Of a stretch of 64,000 nucleotides of DNA, positions 41,671 through 50,390 are shown piece by piece. The notes beneath the pieces were generated by a model. That model ran no database searches. It had not been told where the DNA came from and saw only the letters and a program-made list of their open reading frames with translations. How positions within the stretch are numbered: the first letter of the stretch is position 1; every line of letters begins with the position of its first letter. The translations under genes and the position numbers were made by a program. Source of the DNA: Hymenobacter mellowenesis (GTDB taxonomy: Bacteria; Bacteroidota; Bacteroidia; Cytophagales; Hymenobacteraceae); NCBI RefSeq assembly GCF_030581005.1, contig NZ_JAUQSX010000015.1, positions 1 to 64,000 of the forward strand, read 5' to 3'.

Positions 41671-41699
41671 TCATTCAACTTTTAATTCTTCGTTTTCAG

Positions 41700-42620
41700 A
41701 TGAACATTTCCATCGAAAAGGCCAAAAGCATCCGCGAGGAACTTGGCGCTACCCACCTCATCATTTTAGCGGCCGACAGCGCCGGCGACTGCGTGGCCAC
41801 CCACGGCAGCACAGAGCGCCACAGTTTGGCCGCCGCCAATACCGGCAATGAGTTGAAAAAGCTCCTCGGCTTCCCCGAGAACATGACCAACTCGCAGCCG
41901 GCGCTGTACCTGAATAAATTCATTTACAGTGCTGAGTACACGGCTTTCCGCCAGTATCTGGACCGTTACGATGACCACCTGAAATCCATGTTCGACGAGG
42001 GCGAAGATGAACACTATCAAAAGTGGCTCGACACCCGCGAGCCGGGTACCCAGTACCCTGGCCGCAGCGAGAACGACCAAGCCGAGGAGTTTTCTCCCCG
42101 TGTATGGGAGAAAAACGAGCGCGCGGCGCAGGGCGGCAGCGATTTCACGCTTGGGTTTTCGGGCTCCGAGCAGGTATTCGCGTTCGCGCTGGGCTGGGGC
42201 AAACGGCTTGCCGAGCTGGAGCAGGAGAAGCGCGGCGGTGAAGGCCTTGACCTGAGCATTCTCTATGAGCTTGAGCAACTCTGTGCCGGCTGGCGTGAGC
42301 GTTCAGAACGGGCGTTCAACGAAGATTTCAGCGAGTCGTCTGAAACCTACGATGCCTGCGCCAATGGGCTGCGCCGCTGGCTTTTCAAAGCCGAGCCCAT
42401 GGTGCGCGCCGCACTGGCCTCGGCCCTCACGCCGCGTGAGCTGGAGGCCATCGAGCGGATTGAAGCCATTCTGAACAACGACCACAACCCAGATGCCGCC
42501 CACGATTGGGCCGATTGCGGCGAAGTGGACGTGCCGATTGTGCTCGATGCTGTGAAGCGGCTGAATAAGCTGGCTGTGGAATATGTGGCACCGGTGGTAG
42601 AGCAGGGGGAGGCCGAATAA
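41700..42620 (+). CDS. Phage early hypothetical protein (306 aa)
   Basis: 306 residues from ATG 41700. Three parts: an alpha/beta N-terminus (IREELGATHLIILAADSAGD), a charged helical middle (YLDRYDDHLKSMFDEGEDEH) and a C-terminal helical part with SALTPRELEAIERIEAIL. It is acidic overall. Base composition is like the rest of the phage. No family recognised. It ends in TAATG, coupled to the small membrane protein gene. Confidence 0.65.
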   Translation: MNISIEKAKSIREELGATHLIILAADSAGDCVATHGSTERHSLAAANTGNELKKLLGFPENMTNSQPALYLNKFIYSAEYTAFRQYLDRYDDHLKSMFDEGEDEHYQKWLDTREPGTQYPGRSENDQAEEFSPRVWEKNERAAQGGSDFTLGFSGSEQVFAFALGWGKRLAELEQEKRGGEGLDLSILYELEQLCAGWRERSERAFNEDFSESSETYDACANGLRRWLFKAEPMVRAALASALTPRELEAIERIEAILNNDHNPDAAHDWADCGEVDVPIVLDAVKRLNKLAVEYVAPVVEQGEAE

Positions 42621-42766
42621 TGAAAGATTTCGGCAAATACTTCCTCGCTTCGGTGGTGGTGATTTCGGGGGCAGTGCTCACCGCCATCACCGGCGACGGC
42701 GACTATTTCACCGGTGCCCTGTCGGTGCTGGCATTCCTCGGATTTGTGTACCTGCTTTTCAAATGA
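42620..42766 (+). CDS. Small phage membrane protein (48 aa)
   Basis: 48 residues from the ATG in AATAATG at 42617-42622. It has two hydrophobic segments (FLASVVVISGAVLTAIT, then ALSVLAFLGFVYLLFK) separated by the polar GDGDYFTG turn, so a small two-helix membrane protein. It begins on the last base of the previous gene and ends overlapping the next ATG (ATGA). It could be a superinfection-exclusion or host-modifying protein; holin is less likely in the early block. Confidence 0.6.
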   Translation: MKDFGKYFLASVVVISGAVLTAITGDGDYFTGALSVLAFLGFVYLLFK

Positions 42767-43434
42767 AGACGACCGCCACACCCGCCCTCACGATGCCGGA
42801 GTTCAAGGCCGCCGGCATCAACCTGGCCACCCTCGGCATCAACTTGGCCGACCCGGCGGCCGACCGCGTGCGCGACGGCCTGGCTGCCCTGCGCACCCGC
42901 TCGCTCACCAAGGCCACCGACAGCCGCATGCGCATCAAGCAGACGATGCCGGGCCTCACGCCCACCGATGCCAAGCAGCTGGCCCACGCCATCAACAACA
43001 AGCAGATGTCGGACGGCATGGGCGCAGAAGGCAAGAAGGTGGCCCTGGAAGTGGCCGTGCGCCTGGCCGACACGCTCGATGCCTACCACGGCTACTTCGA
43101 CATGCTCGACGCCGTGCCGCTCGACCTGAGCGACGTGGCCAGCTACGTGGACCCGCGCACCTGGGCCGCCACGCCGCGCCACGTGCAGCAGCTGGTGCCG
43201 CAGTTCATGGAAACCGACCGCAAGCTGACCATGAAGCAGGTGCGGCAGGAAATCGAGAACCTGATGGCCATGCTGCACCAGGTCGATAACGTGGGCGGCA
43301 TTGGGCTGGAGTTGTTCGAGCGCCGGCGCCTGCAGCGCGAAGGCCTGCTGCCTAAAGCCATCGAGAAGGTGATTGCCGAGATGAAGGCCGATGGCCGGAT
43401 TCCGGCGGCGAAGGAAGGAGGGGCGACGGTATGA
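42763..43434 (+). CDS. Phage early hypothetical protein (223 aa)
   Basis: 223 residues from the ATGA overlap at 42763. Helical, basic N-terminus (DRVRDGLAALRTRSLTKATD, SRMRIKQTMPGLTPTDAKQL) and a long helical C-terminus (VRQEIENLMAMLHQVDNVGG, ERRRLQREGLLPKAIEKVIA). Probably oligomeric. No family recognised. Its stop overlaps the next start by ATGA. Confidence 0.65.
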   Translation: MKTTATPALTMPEFKAAGINLATLGINLADPAADRVRDGLAALRTRSLTKATDSRMRIKQTMPGLTPTDAKQLAHAINNKQMSDGMGAEGKKVALEVAVRLADTLDAYHGYFDMLDAVPLDLSDVASYVDPRTWAATPRHVQQLVPQFMETDRKLTMKQVRQEIENLMAMLHQVDNVGGIGLELFERRRLQREGLLPKAIEKVIAEMKADGRIPAAKEGGATV

Positions 43435-44183
43435 ATAAGACTACCAACCCCTCTCTGCTGCGCCAACTCGACCGGGCGGCGCGTACGCCAAACCCTGCCG
43501 CTCGCAACCGGCACCTGATTGTAAAGAAAGCCCGGCCCGATGGCCCCGACCGGCTCAGCGCCGACCGCGCCACCGGCACGGTGCGGCTGAACGATGCCCC
43601 GTTTCTGGAGGGCCTGCCGGATGCGATGTGGGTGTACGAGCTAGGCGGCAAAGCCGTCGTAGACCACGTGCTAAGCCAGTGGAACCAGCAGGTGCGCCCC
43701 TACAAAGACGCTACCTTGAACCAGCTTTTTCCGCGCTGCCGGCAGTTCACAGCCAGCGAGTTGAATCAGGTGGTGGACCTGCTCGGCCGCGTGGCGACGG
43801 TGGCAGTGAAAACGATGGCTATTGTAGAGGAACTGGCCCGTATTTCCCCGCTGAACCCGGCCAATCAAGTGGTTCCAACGCCGAATCAAGTGCCGGCGCC
43901 GCCTGCGCTGGTGCAGGCCATCCAATTGGCCCTGGACTTTAAGGCCGCGCCACCGGCCACGTTCACGCTGGCATTGAGTCGGAGCCAGTCCAATTTCTAT
44001 CTGGAATGGCTTCACACCGAGCGCAGAGGCAACGCCCTGGAATGCCTACTTGATGCGCACGACCACGCTTGGGATAAGCGGGTGACGGAATATGCAGTCG
44101 TGGAGTATTGGCAGGGCCCTAAATATCGTCCCGGCTCATGGATTGCTTCGCTCGTGCTCACTCCTTCCAAGTTGCGCAAATGA
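43431..44183 (+). CDS. Phage early hypothetical protein (250 aa)
   Basis: 250 residues from ATG 43431. Basic N-terminus (RQLDRAARTPNPAARNRHLI), a middle helical domain (QFTASELNQVVDLLGRVATV) and a C-terminal alpha/beta part (SNFYLEWLHTERRGNALECL). It overlaps its neighbours by four bases on each side. No family recognised. Confidence 0.65.
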   Translation: MNKTTNPSLLRQLDRAARTPNPAARNRHLIVKKARPDGPDRLSADRATGTVRLNDAPFLEGLPDAMWVYELGGKAVVDHVLSQWNQQVRPYKDATLNQLFPRCRQFTASELNQVVDLLGRVATVAVKTMAIVEELARISPLNPANQVVPTPNQVPAPPALVQAIQLALDFKAAPPATFTLALSRSQSNFYLEWLHTERRGNALECLLDAHDHAWDKRVTEYAVVEYWQGPKYRPGSWIASLVLTPSKLRK

Positions 44184-44563
44184 TACTCGGCTTTAAAGAA
44201 ACCTTTATCCCGGCCATCGTTGCCGGCACGAAGCCCCACAGCATCCGCGCTGGCTTCCGGTGGCGCGCCAGCATGAGCATCCAGTTCTACCAAGGCTCCT
44301 ACCACCAGAAGCGGAACAAGTTCCGGCCCGATGCGGTGGCCACGGCGGTGCAGCAGGTGCATTTCAAACGCGAAATCCGCGTGGCGCCCACGGCTGACCC
44401 CATCGTGCTCATCGACGAGCGCCGGCTCACCCCTGAGGAGCGGTAAGAACTGGCCCGGCGCGACGGCTTCGGCAGCTACCACGAACTGGCCCGCTTCATC
44501 GACCAGCTCTACGGCCTGCCTTTCACTGGCCAACTCATTCACTGGACGGACTTGCGGTACTAG
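44180..44563 (+). pseudogene. ASCH-like phage protein interrupted by one in-frame TAA
   Basis: The frame starts at ATG 44180 (ATGA overlap). It begins MILGFKETFIPAIVAGTKPHSIR, the opening of ASCH-domain phage proteins, which may bind RNA. After RRLTPEER a TAA (44444-44446) stops the frame at 88 residues, but the frame continues with ELARRDGFGSYHELARFIDQ and ends FTGQLIHWTDLRY at 44563, which is exactly the expected C-terminus and keeps the gene's high GC3. A single base change (for example CAA, AAA or GAA to TAA) explains it. The 88-residue product 44180..44446 may still be made. Confidence 0.75.
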
Positions 44564-44565
44564 TC

Positions 44566-44937
44566 ATGCCCATTGACTACAAAGACTACCCGGCCGACTG
44601 GAAGACGGTCATCCGGCCCCGCATCCTGGCCCGCGAAGGCAACAAGTGCCAGTGCTGCGGCCTCGGCAACAACCTCTGGGGCTACCGCGACGCCGGCGGC
44701 AAGTTCCACTCGCTGCCGGAAGGCCGGCCGGCACCCGCCGGCTTCAAGGCCTTCCACATCCGGCTCAACGTGGTGCACCTCAGCCACACGCTCGACGACC
44801 ACAGCGACGCCAACCTCGGCGTGATGTGCCAGCGGTGCCACGGCCACTACGACAAACACATTACCGCTCAACAGGCGGCTTACACCAACAAATACCCCGG
44901 CGCGGCGGCCACCGCCGTGCTGGAGTTTATCCCTTAG
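44566..44937 (+). CDS. HNH-like endonuclease
   Basis: 123 residues. Zinc-knuckle pairs CQCCG (near 26) and CQRCH (near 86) frame the HNH-like core NVVHLSHTLDDHSDANLGVM, where the central His-Leu-Ser-His and Asp-Asn-Leu spacing fits the motif H-N-H with a degenerate middle. HNH proteins in phages nick or cut DNA for packaging or homing. It follows the broken ASCH gene by two bases. Because it lies in the early block rather than beside the terminase, a role in replication or recombination is more likely than packaging. Confidence 0.75.
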   Translation: MPIDYKDYPADWKTVIRPRILAREGNKCQCCGLGNNLWGYRDAGGKFHSLPEGRPAPAGFKAFHIRLNVVHLSHTLDDHSDANLGVMCQRCHGHYDKHITAQQAAYTNKYPGAAATAVLEFIP

Positions 44938-44943
44938 CTCCCC

Positions 44944-45258
44944 ATGGCCACGCCCACCAACTTCAAAGAAACCACCCGCAAGCAGGCCGAATTCCGCCGG
45001 CAGAAAGCGCCCTTCAGCAAGCTCAAAACTGAAGCTGAGAAGATTGAATTCCTAGCCAATGCCGAGCCCTTTGCCCGCGAATTCTGGAACTTAGAAACAG
45101 GGGGCAAAATCGCTTGGTGGCCAACCCTAGCCAGCATTCCATTTATGAATACCGAGTACGGGGAGGGGTTCAAAACGCCGGAAGAAGCCTATGCCAAGGC
45201 GGTGGAGCTGAAAGCCGAATTCGCGGCAAAGCTGGCCGCCCTGCCCACGGCCGGCTAA
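44944..45258 (+). CDS. Phage early hypothetical protein (104 aa)
   Basis: 104 residues, basic N-terminus (TNFKETTRKQAEFRRQKAPF) and a C-terminal helix (PEEAYAKAVELKAEFAAKLA). It has a central aromatic segment EFWNLETGGKIAWWPTLASI. It directly precedes the primase/helicase. No family recognised. Confidence 0.65.
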   Translation: MATPTNFKETTRKQAEFRRQKAPFSKLKTEAEKIEFLANAEPFAREFWNLETGGKIAWWPTLASIPFMNTEYGEGFKTPEEAYAKAVELKAEFAAKLAALPTAG

Positions 45259-45304
45259 AACACCCGCTGCTCACCTATTTCCTTCTGCCCAAGTACCCCC
45301 GCCC

Positions 45305-48300
45305 ATGTCCAGTTATTCCCTAGAAAAGCATCCCAAGAAAAAAGGCCAGTGCCCCAGCTGCCACGAGAAAGGCGTGTTCCGCTATTTCCAGAACGCAGAA
45401 GGGGAGCGGCTCGACGAGAAGTATGGCATTTGCGACCGGGCGGCCAAATGCGGCTTCGATTACCGCCCCAGCGGCGAACTGTTTCCGGCCAAGGAGGCCA
45501 AGGAAGCGGCGCCCATCGAAACCATCCGGCCGGCCGAAGCCGTGGTGGTGGCGCTGCTGGAGAAAACCAAGGTGCACACCAGCGGCCTGCACCAGTGGGC
45601 CGAATTCAAGTTCAGCGAAACGCCGGAAGGCAACCTGAGCGCCGAACACCTGGAGCGGTGGTGCGTGGCCAGCGACGGCGACCGCACGGCCTTCGTGCAC
45701 TGCGATGGCCAGGGCCGCGTGGTGAATGCCAAGTGGTTCGTGTACGGCCCGGACGGCAAGCGCGACAAGGCCCACGAGCCCTTCAGCATGCGGCAGCCGC
45801 CGGCCTCGGCCCGGCAGCGGTTCGGCTTCTGCCTCTACGGAGAGCACCTGCTGCGCCACGACGACCCGGCCCGGCCTATCTGCGTGGTGGAATCGGAGAA
45901 AACCGCCGTGCTGGCGTCATTCTTCTATTCGCACTTGGACTGGCTGGCCTGCGGCTCGGCCAACGGCATCAGCGACGAGAAGATTGGCCCGCTGCACAAC
46001 CGGCCCATTTGGTGGGTGGCCGATGCCGACGGCAACGTGCCGGTGGAGAAGGACGGCCAGCCGGTGCTGGTGAACGGCAAGCCCAAGCTGAGCGAGGGCG
46101 GCCGCCGCAACTCGTCGCTGCGCAAGCTGAAGGCCTACGGGCTGGAGCACGTGGTGATTGACTTGTTTCCCGACCGCACCGACGGCTACGACTTGGGCGA
46201 CGCCCTGCGCGAGGGCCTGCGCCCCGATATCGTGGCGCCGACGCCGCCGGCCCCGAAGGCGGTGGAGCTGCCGGCCGACATCGAGGAGTGGAGCATCCAG
46301 CTGAAGGACCGGTGGCACAAGGCCACCAAATTCATCGAGGAATTCGAGCGCCGCGAAATCGACCTGACAAAAAACGCTGACAACTGGATTAACACGGCCG
46401 ACGCGCTGGCCACTTTCGGCGAGCACGGCCGCGAGCTGCTGCACCGCTTGGCCCGGCCCAATGCCAACTACCAAAAAGCGGGTGTTGACCAGTTGTTCGA
46501 CGAGGCCGTGAAGACAGCCGCGTGCACGTCGCCGGCCAAGTTCTTTCAGATTGCTAACCACTACAACATCAAGCTGCGCGACCTGAAGGAGAAAAAGAGC
46601 AAGGAGGAGGAAATCCGCAGCGGTTTGCCCGCCGGCGTGAATGCCGAGGACTACTTCCTGCACGGCTTTTACGAGCTGGATAACTGCTACTACTCCATCA
46701 AAGACAACGTGCCGCGCATGGTGTGCGGCTTCGTGATTAAGGTGCTCTACCTGGTGAAGTCGAAAGACAACCCCAAGCGCATCGTGGAGCTGACCAACCA
46801 GTACGGCTACAAAACCACCCTCGACCTGCCCACCGACTCGTTTGTGAGCATTGGCGCCTTCAAAAAGGTGGTGGAGAGTGCCGGCAACTTCGTGTTCGAG
46901 GGCAACGAAACCGACCTGACGCGCCTCAAAAAGAAGCTGTTCCGGGAGGAGAAGGTGACCACCGAAATCAGCTCGCTGGGCTGGCACGAGCGGGGCCAGT
47001 TCTACGCCTTCGCCAACGGCATCTACAACGCGGCCTGGACGGCCACCGACCAGTACGGCATCGTGGAGCACGGCGGCTTCAACTACTACCTGCCCTTTCA
47101 GTCGGGCATCAATTTCGATGACCACGAGGCCTTTGCCAACGAAAAGAAGTTCGTGCACAAGCCCAGCAAGTTGGACTTCGCCACGTGGGCCGACCTGCTC
47201 TACAAAGTGTACGGCGACAACGGCATGATGGGGCTCTGCTTTTATGTCGCCGCGCTGTTTCGGGACCACATCTTCCAGGAGCACAACGCCTTTCCGCTGC
47301 TGTTTTGCTTCGGGGAGCGGCAATCGGGCAAGTCGGAGTTCATGATTTCGTTCAAGTACCCGTTCGGCCAGCCCCAGAAGTCGCTGAGCCTGGAGAACCC
47401 CAGCACCGTCATCGGCATGGTGCGCACGCTGGCCAACTTCGTGAACGCCGTGGTGATGCTCGACGAGTACAAGAACAGCATCGACAAAAAAACCATCGGC
47501 CTGCTCAAAGGCCTGTGGGGGGGCGACGGCCGCACCACCGGCGTGAAGTCGAACGACAACCAGACCCGGGTGACGAACCCCAAGTCGGCCGTCATCATCG
47601 CCGGCCAGGACATGCCCACGGTCGACAACGCCCTGTTCACGCGCTGCATTTTGCTGGAGTTTCGCAGCAAGGGCCGCGACTACGAAAGCTACTCGGCCCT
47701 GAAGACGCTGGAAAAGCAGGGCCTCACCGACATCACGCTGGAGGTGCTCACGCAGCGCCCGGCCCTGACGCAAGACTACGCGGCCGCCTTCAAGCTGGTG
47801 CACGCCCACCTGAAGGACGCGCTGAAAGGGGAGGGCATCGAGGACCGCATGCTGCAGAACATGGCGCAGCTGCTCACGCCGGTGCTCTACCTGCAGGAGA
47901 ACGAGCTGCTGAAATTCCCGGTGACGGCCGAGCAGCTTTACGACATGGCCATTGCCCTCATCAAGCGGCAGCACGCCCAAATCAACCAGACCACCGACTC
48001 CCGCCGCTTTTGGGACGTGTTCGTGGGCCTGGCCACCCACAAGCCCATGCCGCTCGCGCAGGAAGGCGTGGACTACACCTTCCGCAAGGGCCAGCTCTGC
48101 ATCCGGCTGGGCAACATTCACCCGCCCTACATGAGCGCCCACCGCAGCCAGTACAACGTGCCAGGCCTCGACAAGCAGACGCTGGACTATTACCTGAAGC
48201 ACGACCCGGCCTTCGTGGAGGTGAAAAACCTGCGCTTCGATGTGCCGGCCCACATGAACAACGGGATTGCCACGCGCACGTCGCCTACGTCGGCCTACTG

Positions 48301-48364
48301 CTTTGATTTTGCCAAGTTGGGCATTGACCTGCCCATGATTTTGAACGACGTGGAAAACGTCTAA
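45305..48364 (+). CDS. Phage primase/helicase-like replication protein
   Basis: 1019 residues. N-terminal zinc ribbon with Cys16, Cys19, Cys43 and Cys49 (GQCPSCHEKG, YGICDRAAKCG), then a Toprim-like region (RPICVVESEKTAVLASFFYS, IWWVADADGN, YDLGDALREGL), a helical middle, and a C-terminal helicase domain with Walker A GERQSGKSEF near 670-678 and Walker B VVMLDEYKN with Asp720-Glu721. A bifunctional primase-helicase that starts replication at the phage origin is the best reading; the zinc-ribbon part recalls DUF6371 of Bacteroidota elements. The priming activity is inferred, since the classical DnaG catalytic core is not complete to the eye. It is followed by three small genes and the iteron array. 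Confidence 0.85.
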   Translation: MSSYSLEKHPKKKGQCPSCHEKGVFRYFQNAEGERLDEKYGICDRAAKCGFDYRPSGELFPAKEAKEAAPIETIRPAEAVVVALLEKTKVHTSGLHQWAEFKFSETPEGNLSAEHLERWCVASDGDRTAFVHCDGQGRVVNAKWFVYGPDGKRDKAHEPFSMRQPPASARQRFGFCLYGEHLLRHDDPARPICVVESEKTAVLASFFYSHLDWLACGSANGISDEKIGPLHNRPIWWVADADGNVPVEKDGQPVLVNGKPKLSEGGRRNSSLRKLKAYGLEHVVIDLFPDRTDGYDLGDALREGLRPDIVAPTPPAPKAVELPADIEEWSIQLKDRWHKATKFIEEFERREIDLTKNADNWINTADALATFGEHGRELLHRLARPNANYQKAGVDQLFDEAVKTAACTSPAKFFQIANHYNIKLRDLKEKKSKEEEIRSGLPAGVNAEDYFLHGFYELDNCYYSIKDNVPRMVCGFVIKVLYLVKSKDNPKRIVELTNQYGYKTTLDLPTDSFVSIGAFKKVVESAGNFVFEGNETDLTRLKKKLFREEKVTTEISSLGWHERGQFYAFANGIYNAAWTATDQYGIVEHGGFNYYLPFQSGINFDDHEAFANEKKFVHKPSKLDFATWADLLYKVYGDNGMMGLCFYVAALFRDHIFQEHNAFPLLFCFGERQSGKSEFMISFKYPFGQPQKSLSLENPSTVIGMVRTLANFVNAVVMLDEYKNSIDKKTIGLLKGLWGGDGRTTGVKSNDNQTRVTNPKSAVIIAGQDMPTVDNALFTRCILLEFRSKGRDYESYSALKTLEKQGLTDITLEVLTQRPALTQDYAAAFKLVHAHLKDALKGEGIEDRMLQNMAQLLTPVLYLQENELLKFPVTAEQLYDMAIALIKRQHAQINQTTDSRRFWDVFVGLATHKPMPLAQEGVDYTFRKGQLCIRLGNIHPPYMSAHRSQYNVPGLDKQTLDYYLKHDPAFVEVKNLRFDVPAHMNNGIATRTSPTSAYCFDFAKLGIDLPMILNDVENV

Positions 48365-48383
48365 CTCTTCTCAAACCATTAAG

Positions 48384-48929
48384 ATGGATACCGAAACGAC
48401 CCCTAAAGAGTGGGTAATCTTGGCCAAAAGGCACGAGCAAAGTGGGGGCCCCAACATTGGGGCTCCCTTTTACGGCCCCAACTATGGCGGCTACATCATG
48501 CGCCTCAGCGGTGCCGGGCTTTATACTGAAGCGGAAGCGCGGAAGGAAGCCGGCAATTGCGGCCCTGGTGAATTATTGCCTTACCATTTCGCTGACCCCA
48601 AGCTGCGTGAGTACTTGGACCATTGGCATAAAACGCGCAGCTCAGAGTTCGACCTCTTTCACCAAGTGCGAAGCCTGCAGGCCGAGCTGGTGGCGTTGGA
48701 GCAGCGTCGGCAGTACGGTGCTGACATCATCAACGACATGACGTTGGAGGCCGACCTGCAGGTGAAGGCCGAACTCACATTGGTCGGGGCGCTGGCTGAA
48801 CTGCCCAAATACAAGATGGACGGTGAGAACTGGTTTGTGCCACTCGATGACCTGATTGCCACGCTGCAGGTGCACGCCAAGCACCGCGGCTGGGCTGATG
48901 CCGTGCCGGAAGGAGGGGCGGGCAAATGA
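48384..48929 (+). CDS. Phage hypothetical protein (181 aa)
   Basis: 181 residues. It begins MDTETTPKEWVILAKRHEQS, contains a Gly/Pro-rich stretch (GGPNIGAPFYGPNYGGYIMR) and a long helical C-terminus (FHQVRSLQAELVALEQRRQY). Such a layout may reflect a small DNA-binding or nucleotide-related protein but no family is recognised. Its stop overlaps the next ATG by four bases. Confidence 0.65.
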   Translation: MDTETTPKEWVILAKRHEQSGGPNIGAPFYGPNYGGYIMRLSGAGLYTEAEARKEAGNCGPGELLPYHFADPKLREYLDHWHKTRSSEFDLFHQVRSLQAELVALEQRRQYGADIINDMTLEADLQVKAELTLVGALAELPKYKMDGENWFVPLDDLIATLQVHAKHRGWADAVPEGGAGK

Positions 48930-49210
48930 AAACATTCGTCGTGACTGCTCACATTGAGCTAATCAGCCGGCTGAAACCCATTCCACCGCAGCAGCCCGTT
49001 CAGACCGGGCTGCTGCGTTTGGAAATTCCCGCCAAGAATGAAGAGGAGGCCCGGACGAAAGCCCGGGCCTTCTTGATGGGAAAGGTGGCCATCGTAGTAG
49101 ATGAGTGCACGCTGAAGCCGGCAGGGAATGGCGTACCTAAAGCCGGCGGCTCATTCCAGGCCATTATGGATGACTTCAAAGACATCTTCAAAAACTGGAA
49201 AAAGCCATGA
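48926..49210 (+). CDS. Phage hypothetical protein (94 aa)
   Basis: 94 residues from the ATGA overlap. Alpha/beta mix (MKTFVVTAHIELISRLKPIP, KARAFLMGKVAIVVDECTLK), small and basic at the end. No family recognised. Coupled to both neighbours. Confidence 0.65.
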   Translation: MKTFVVTAHIELISRLKPIPPQQPVQTGLLRLEIPAKNEEEARTKARAFLMGKVAIVVDECTLKPAGNGVPKAGGSFQAIMDDFKDIFKNWKKP

Positions 49211-49674
49211 GCAGCGAGCAGCCCTACGAAATCGAGCTGGTGCGGTGCAAAGGCGACGACTGGCATGAATCGATGTTGGCCACCATCACCGGCCTGACTA
49301 AAAAGGAAATTCGCCGGAAGCTGCCGGCTGAGATGCAAAAGCCCGGAGGGTGGCGCGGCAGCTGGTTCCCGCGCGCGGCCCGCCTGCTCGGCTTCAGCAC
49401 CACCGACAAGTTCCGCAAGTGGGACGCCGGCACGCCCTGGCCCTGCATCATGCGGGTGCAGGTGCCCGATGCCTGGGGATGGAAGGGGAAGTGGTGGGCC
49501 TTGGTCTATAACCAAGGCCTGGTGTACTGCGTGAATGCGCACCAGTACGTGCCCAGCATTCCGGGCGTGTGCCCACTGGCCGAGTGGCAGGCCATGTACC
49601 CGGGCTGCCGCGTGACCTCCATGCTCCAGATATGGATGAGTACCAGCAGCAGCCTGGCCGGCGCCGAACGGTGA
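49207..49674 (+). CDS. Phage hypothetical protein (155 aa)
   Basis: 155 residues from the ATGA overlap at 49207. Basic N-terminal part (TGLTKKEIRRKLPAEMQKPG) and a Trp-rich middle (IMRVQVPDAWGWKGKWWALV). No family recognised. Last gene of the early transcript; the terminator follows within 60 bases. Confidence 0.65.
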   Translation: MSSEQPYEIELVRCKGDDWHESMLATITGLTKKEIRRKLPAEMQKPGGWRGSWFPRAARLLGFSTTDKFRKWDAGTPWPCIMRVQVPDAWGWKGKWWALVYNQGLVYCVNAHQYVPSIPGVCPLAEWQAMYPGCRVTSMLQIWMSTSSSLAGAER

Positions 49675-49706
49675 CTGCTCCAGTGCCACTTATCGACAAC
49701 GAATAG

Positions 49707-49734
49707 AAAGGAGGGCCCCGGCCCTCCTTTTTTA
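49707..49734 (+). terminator. Rho-independent terminator ending the early transcript
   Basis: AAAGGAGGGCC followed directly by CCGGCCCTCCTTTTTT, tight stem with T-run. Confidence 0.9.
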
Positions 49735-50378
49735 TTTTAAGTGCCCGGGCCTAGCCAGAATACCAAAAGGCACCTGTGCGCACACATGGGCGCATGTATA
49801 GGCGCGTGTAGAGGGGCTGCTGCAAAACATCGGTTTTTCCCTTCAACCCTTAAAAAGCCGACCTACACCGACCTACAGACCTACACGCCGTTTTGGCGGC
49901 TGGCGATGTGCGTTTGTAGGTCAGAAATAAGGTTTTTAGATTTTATAAGGTTAATAGAGGGCGTTAAAAGTGTAGGTCGGTGTAGGTCGGTGTAGGTCGG
50001 GGTACTTTTGGCCAACCTACACCAACCTACACTTTTCAGGGCCCGACCTACACTTCGGCGGCGAAGAATGTGGCCGTAGTAACTCCAATCGGCTTTTTTG
50101 CTCCGGTGTAGGTTTGTAGGTCGGTGTAGGTGAGGTATTCCAGCTTTTGGGCGTGAAACCGTGTTTTTTTCAGCGCGCGACATTTTTTTATAGGTCGATG
50201 GCCGGTTTTTGGCTCCACGCTGCCAATCAGCGGCCCGGGAACCAATCTTCGGCAAATCCAATATCTGCTTTTCGCTGGTACTCCTGCACTAGGTTCGACT
50301 CCGGAAGGGGCTTAATTTTCGCTCCAGACGCGGGAAAATCTATTCCGAATTGTCCTGTGCTACGCCTGGGGGCTTGGG
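49735..50378. other. Non-coding interval, candidate phage origin region
   Basis: About 640 bases with no credible gene; open frames here translate repeats of Pro-Thr-Tyr-Thr-Asp only. It holds the iteron array (49861-50134), an A/T-rich stretch at about 49921-49970 (GAAATAAGGTTTTTAGATTT and further), and in the remaining right part (50140-50340) no element I can name. The position between the replication genes and the structural genes is where a phage origin is expected. Confidence 0.6.
49861..50134. repeat. Iteron array, 13 copies of TGTAGGT/ACCTACA
   Basis: Seven forward copies (starting 49915, 49971, 49981, 49991, 50107, 50115, 50125) and six reverse copies (49861, 49871, 49879, 50015, 50025, 50046). 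Most are spaced by about 10 bases, one helical turn, with the perfect decamer TGTAGGTCGG three times in tandem at 49971-50000. The orientation pattern is three reverse, four forward, three reverse, three forward. The layout is that of a replication-initiator or regulator binding array. Which protein binds is unknown. Confidence 0.9.
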
Positions 50379-50386
50379 TAGCTTTG
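50351..50386 (+). promoter_or_regulatory. Phage late-type promoter 1
   Basis: TGTCC at 50351 and an exact TAnnTTTG box (TAGCTTTG) at 50379-50386, 28 bases from start to start. ATG 50391 follows four bases later, so the mRNA would be essentially leaderless. Same fixed spacing as at 55941, 59453 and 62746. Confidence 0.75.
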
Positions 50387-50390
50387 AATC

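Noticed and set aside
44444..44446. Reassigned TAA codon in the phage
   Set aside because: TAA ends many neighbouring phage genes where the next gene starts immediately, so it is a normal stop here.
45917..48253. 778-residue minus-strand open frame
   Set aside because: Antisense of the primase/helicase, whose zinc ribbon and Walker motifs are clear on the plus strand.
49741..49995. Two open frames in the iteron region (also 49881-50261 on the minus strand)
   Set aside because: Their translations are repeats of the iteron (PTYTDLQTYT-like) with no independent protein features.
49861..50134. CRISPR array
   Set aside because: Units are only 7-10 bases, in both orientations and without unique spacers.
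50281..50330. tRNA-like AGGTTCGACTCC near the iteron region
   Set aside because: The T-loop resemblance is isolated: the flanking bases do not pair as a T-stem and no acceptor or anticodon arm is present.
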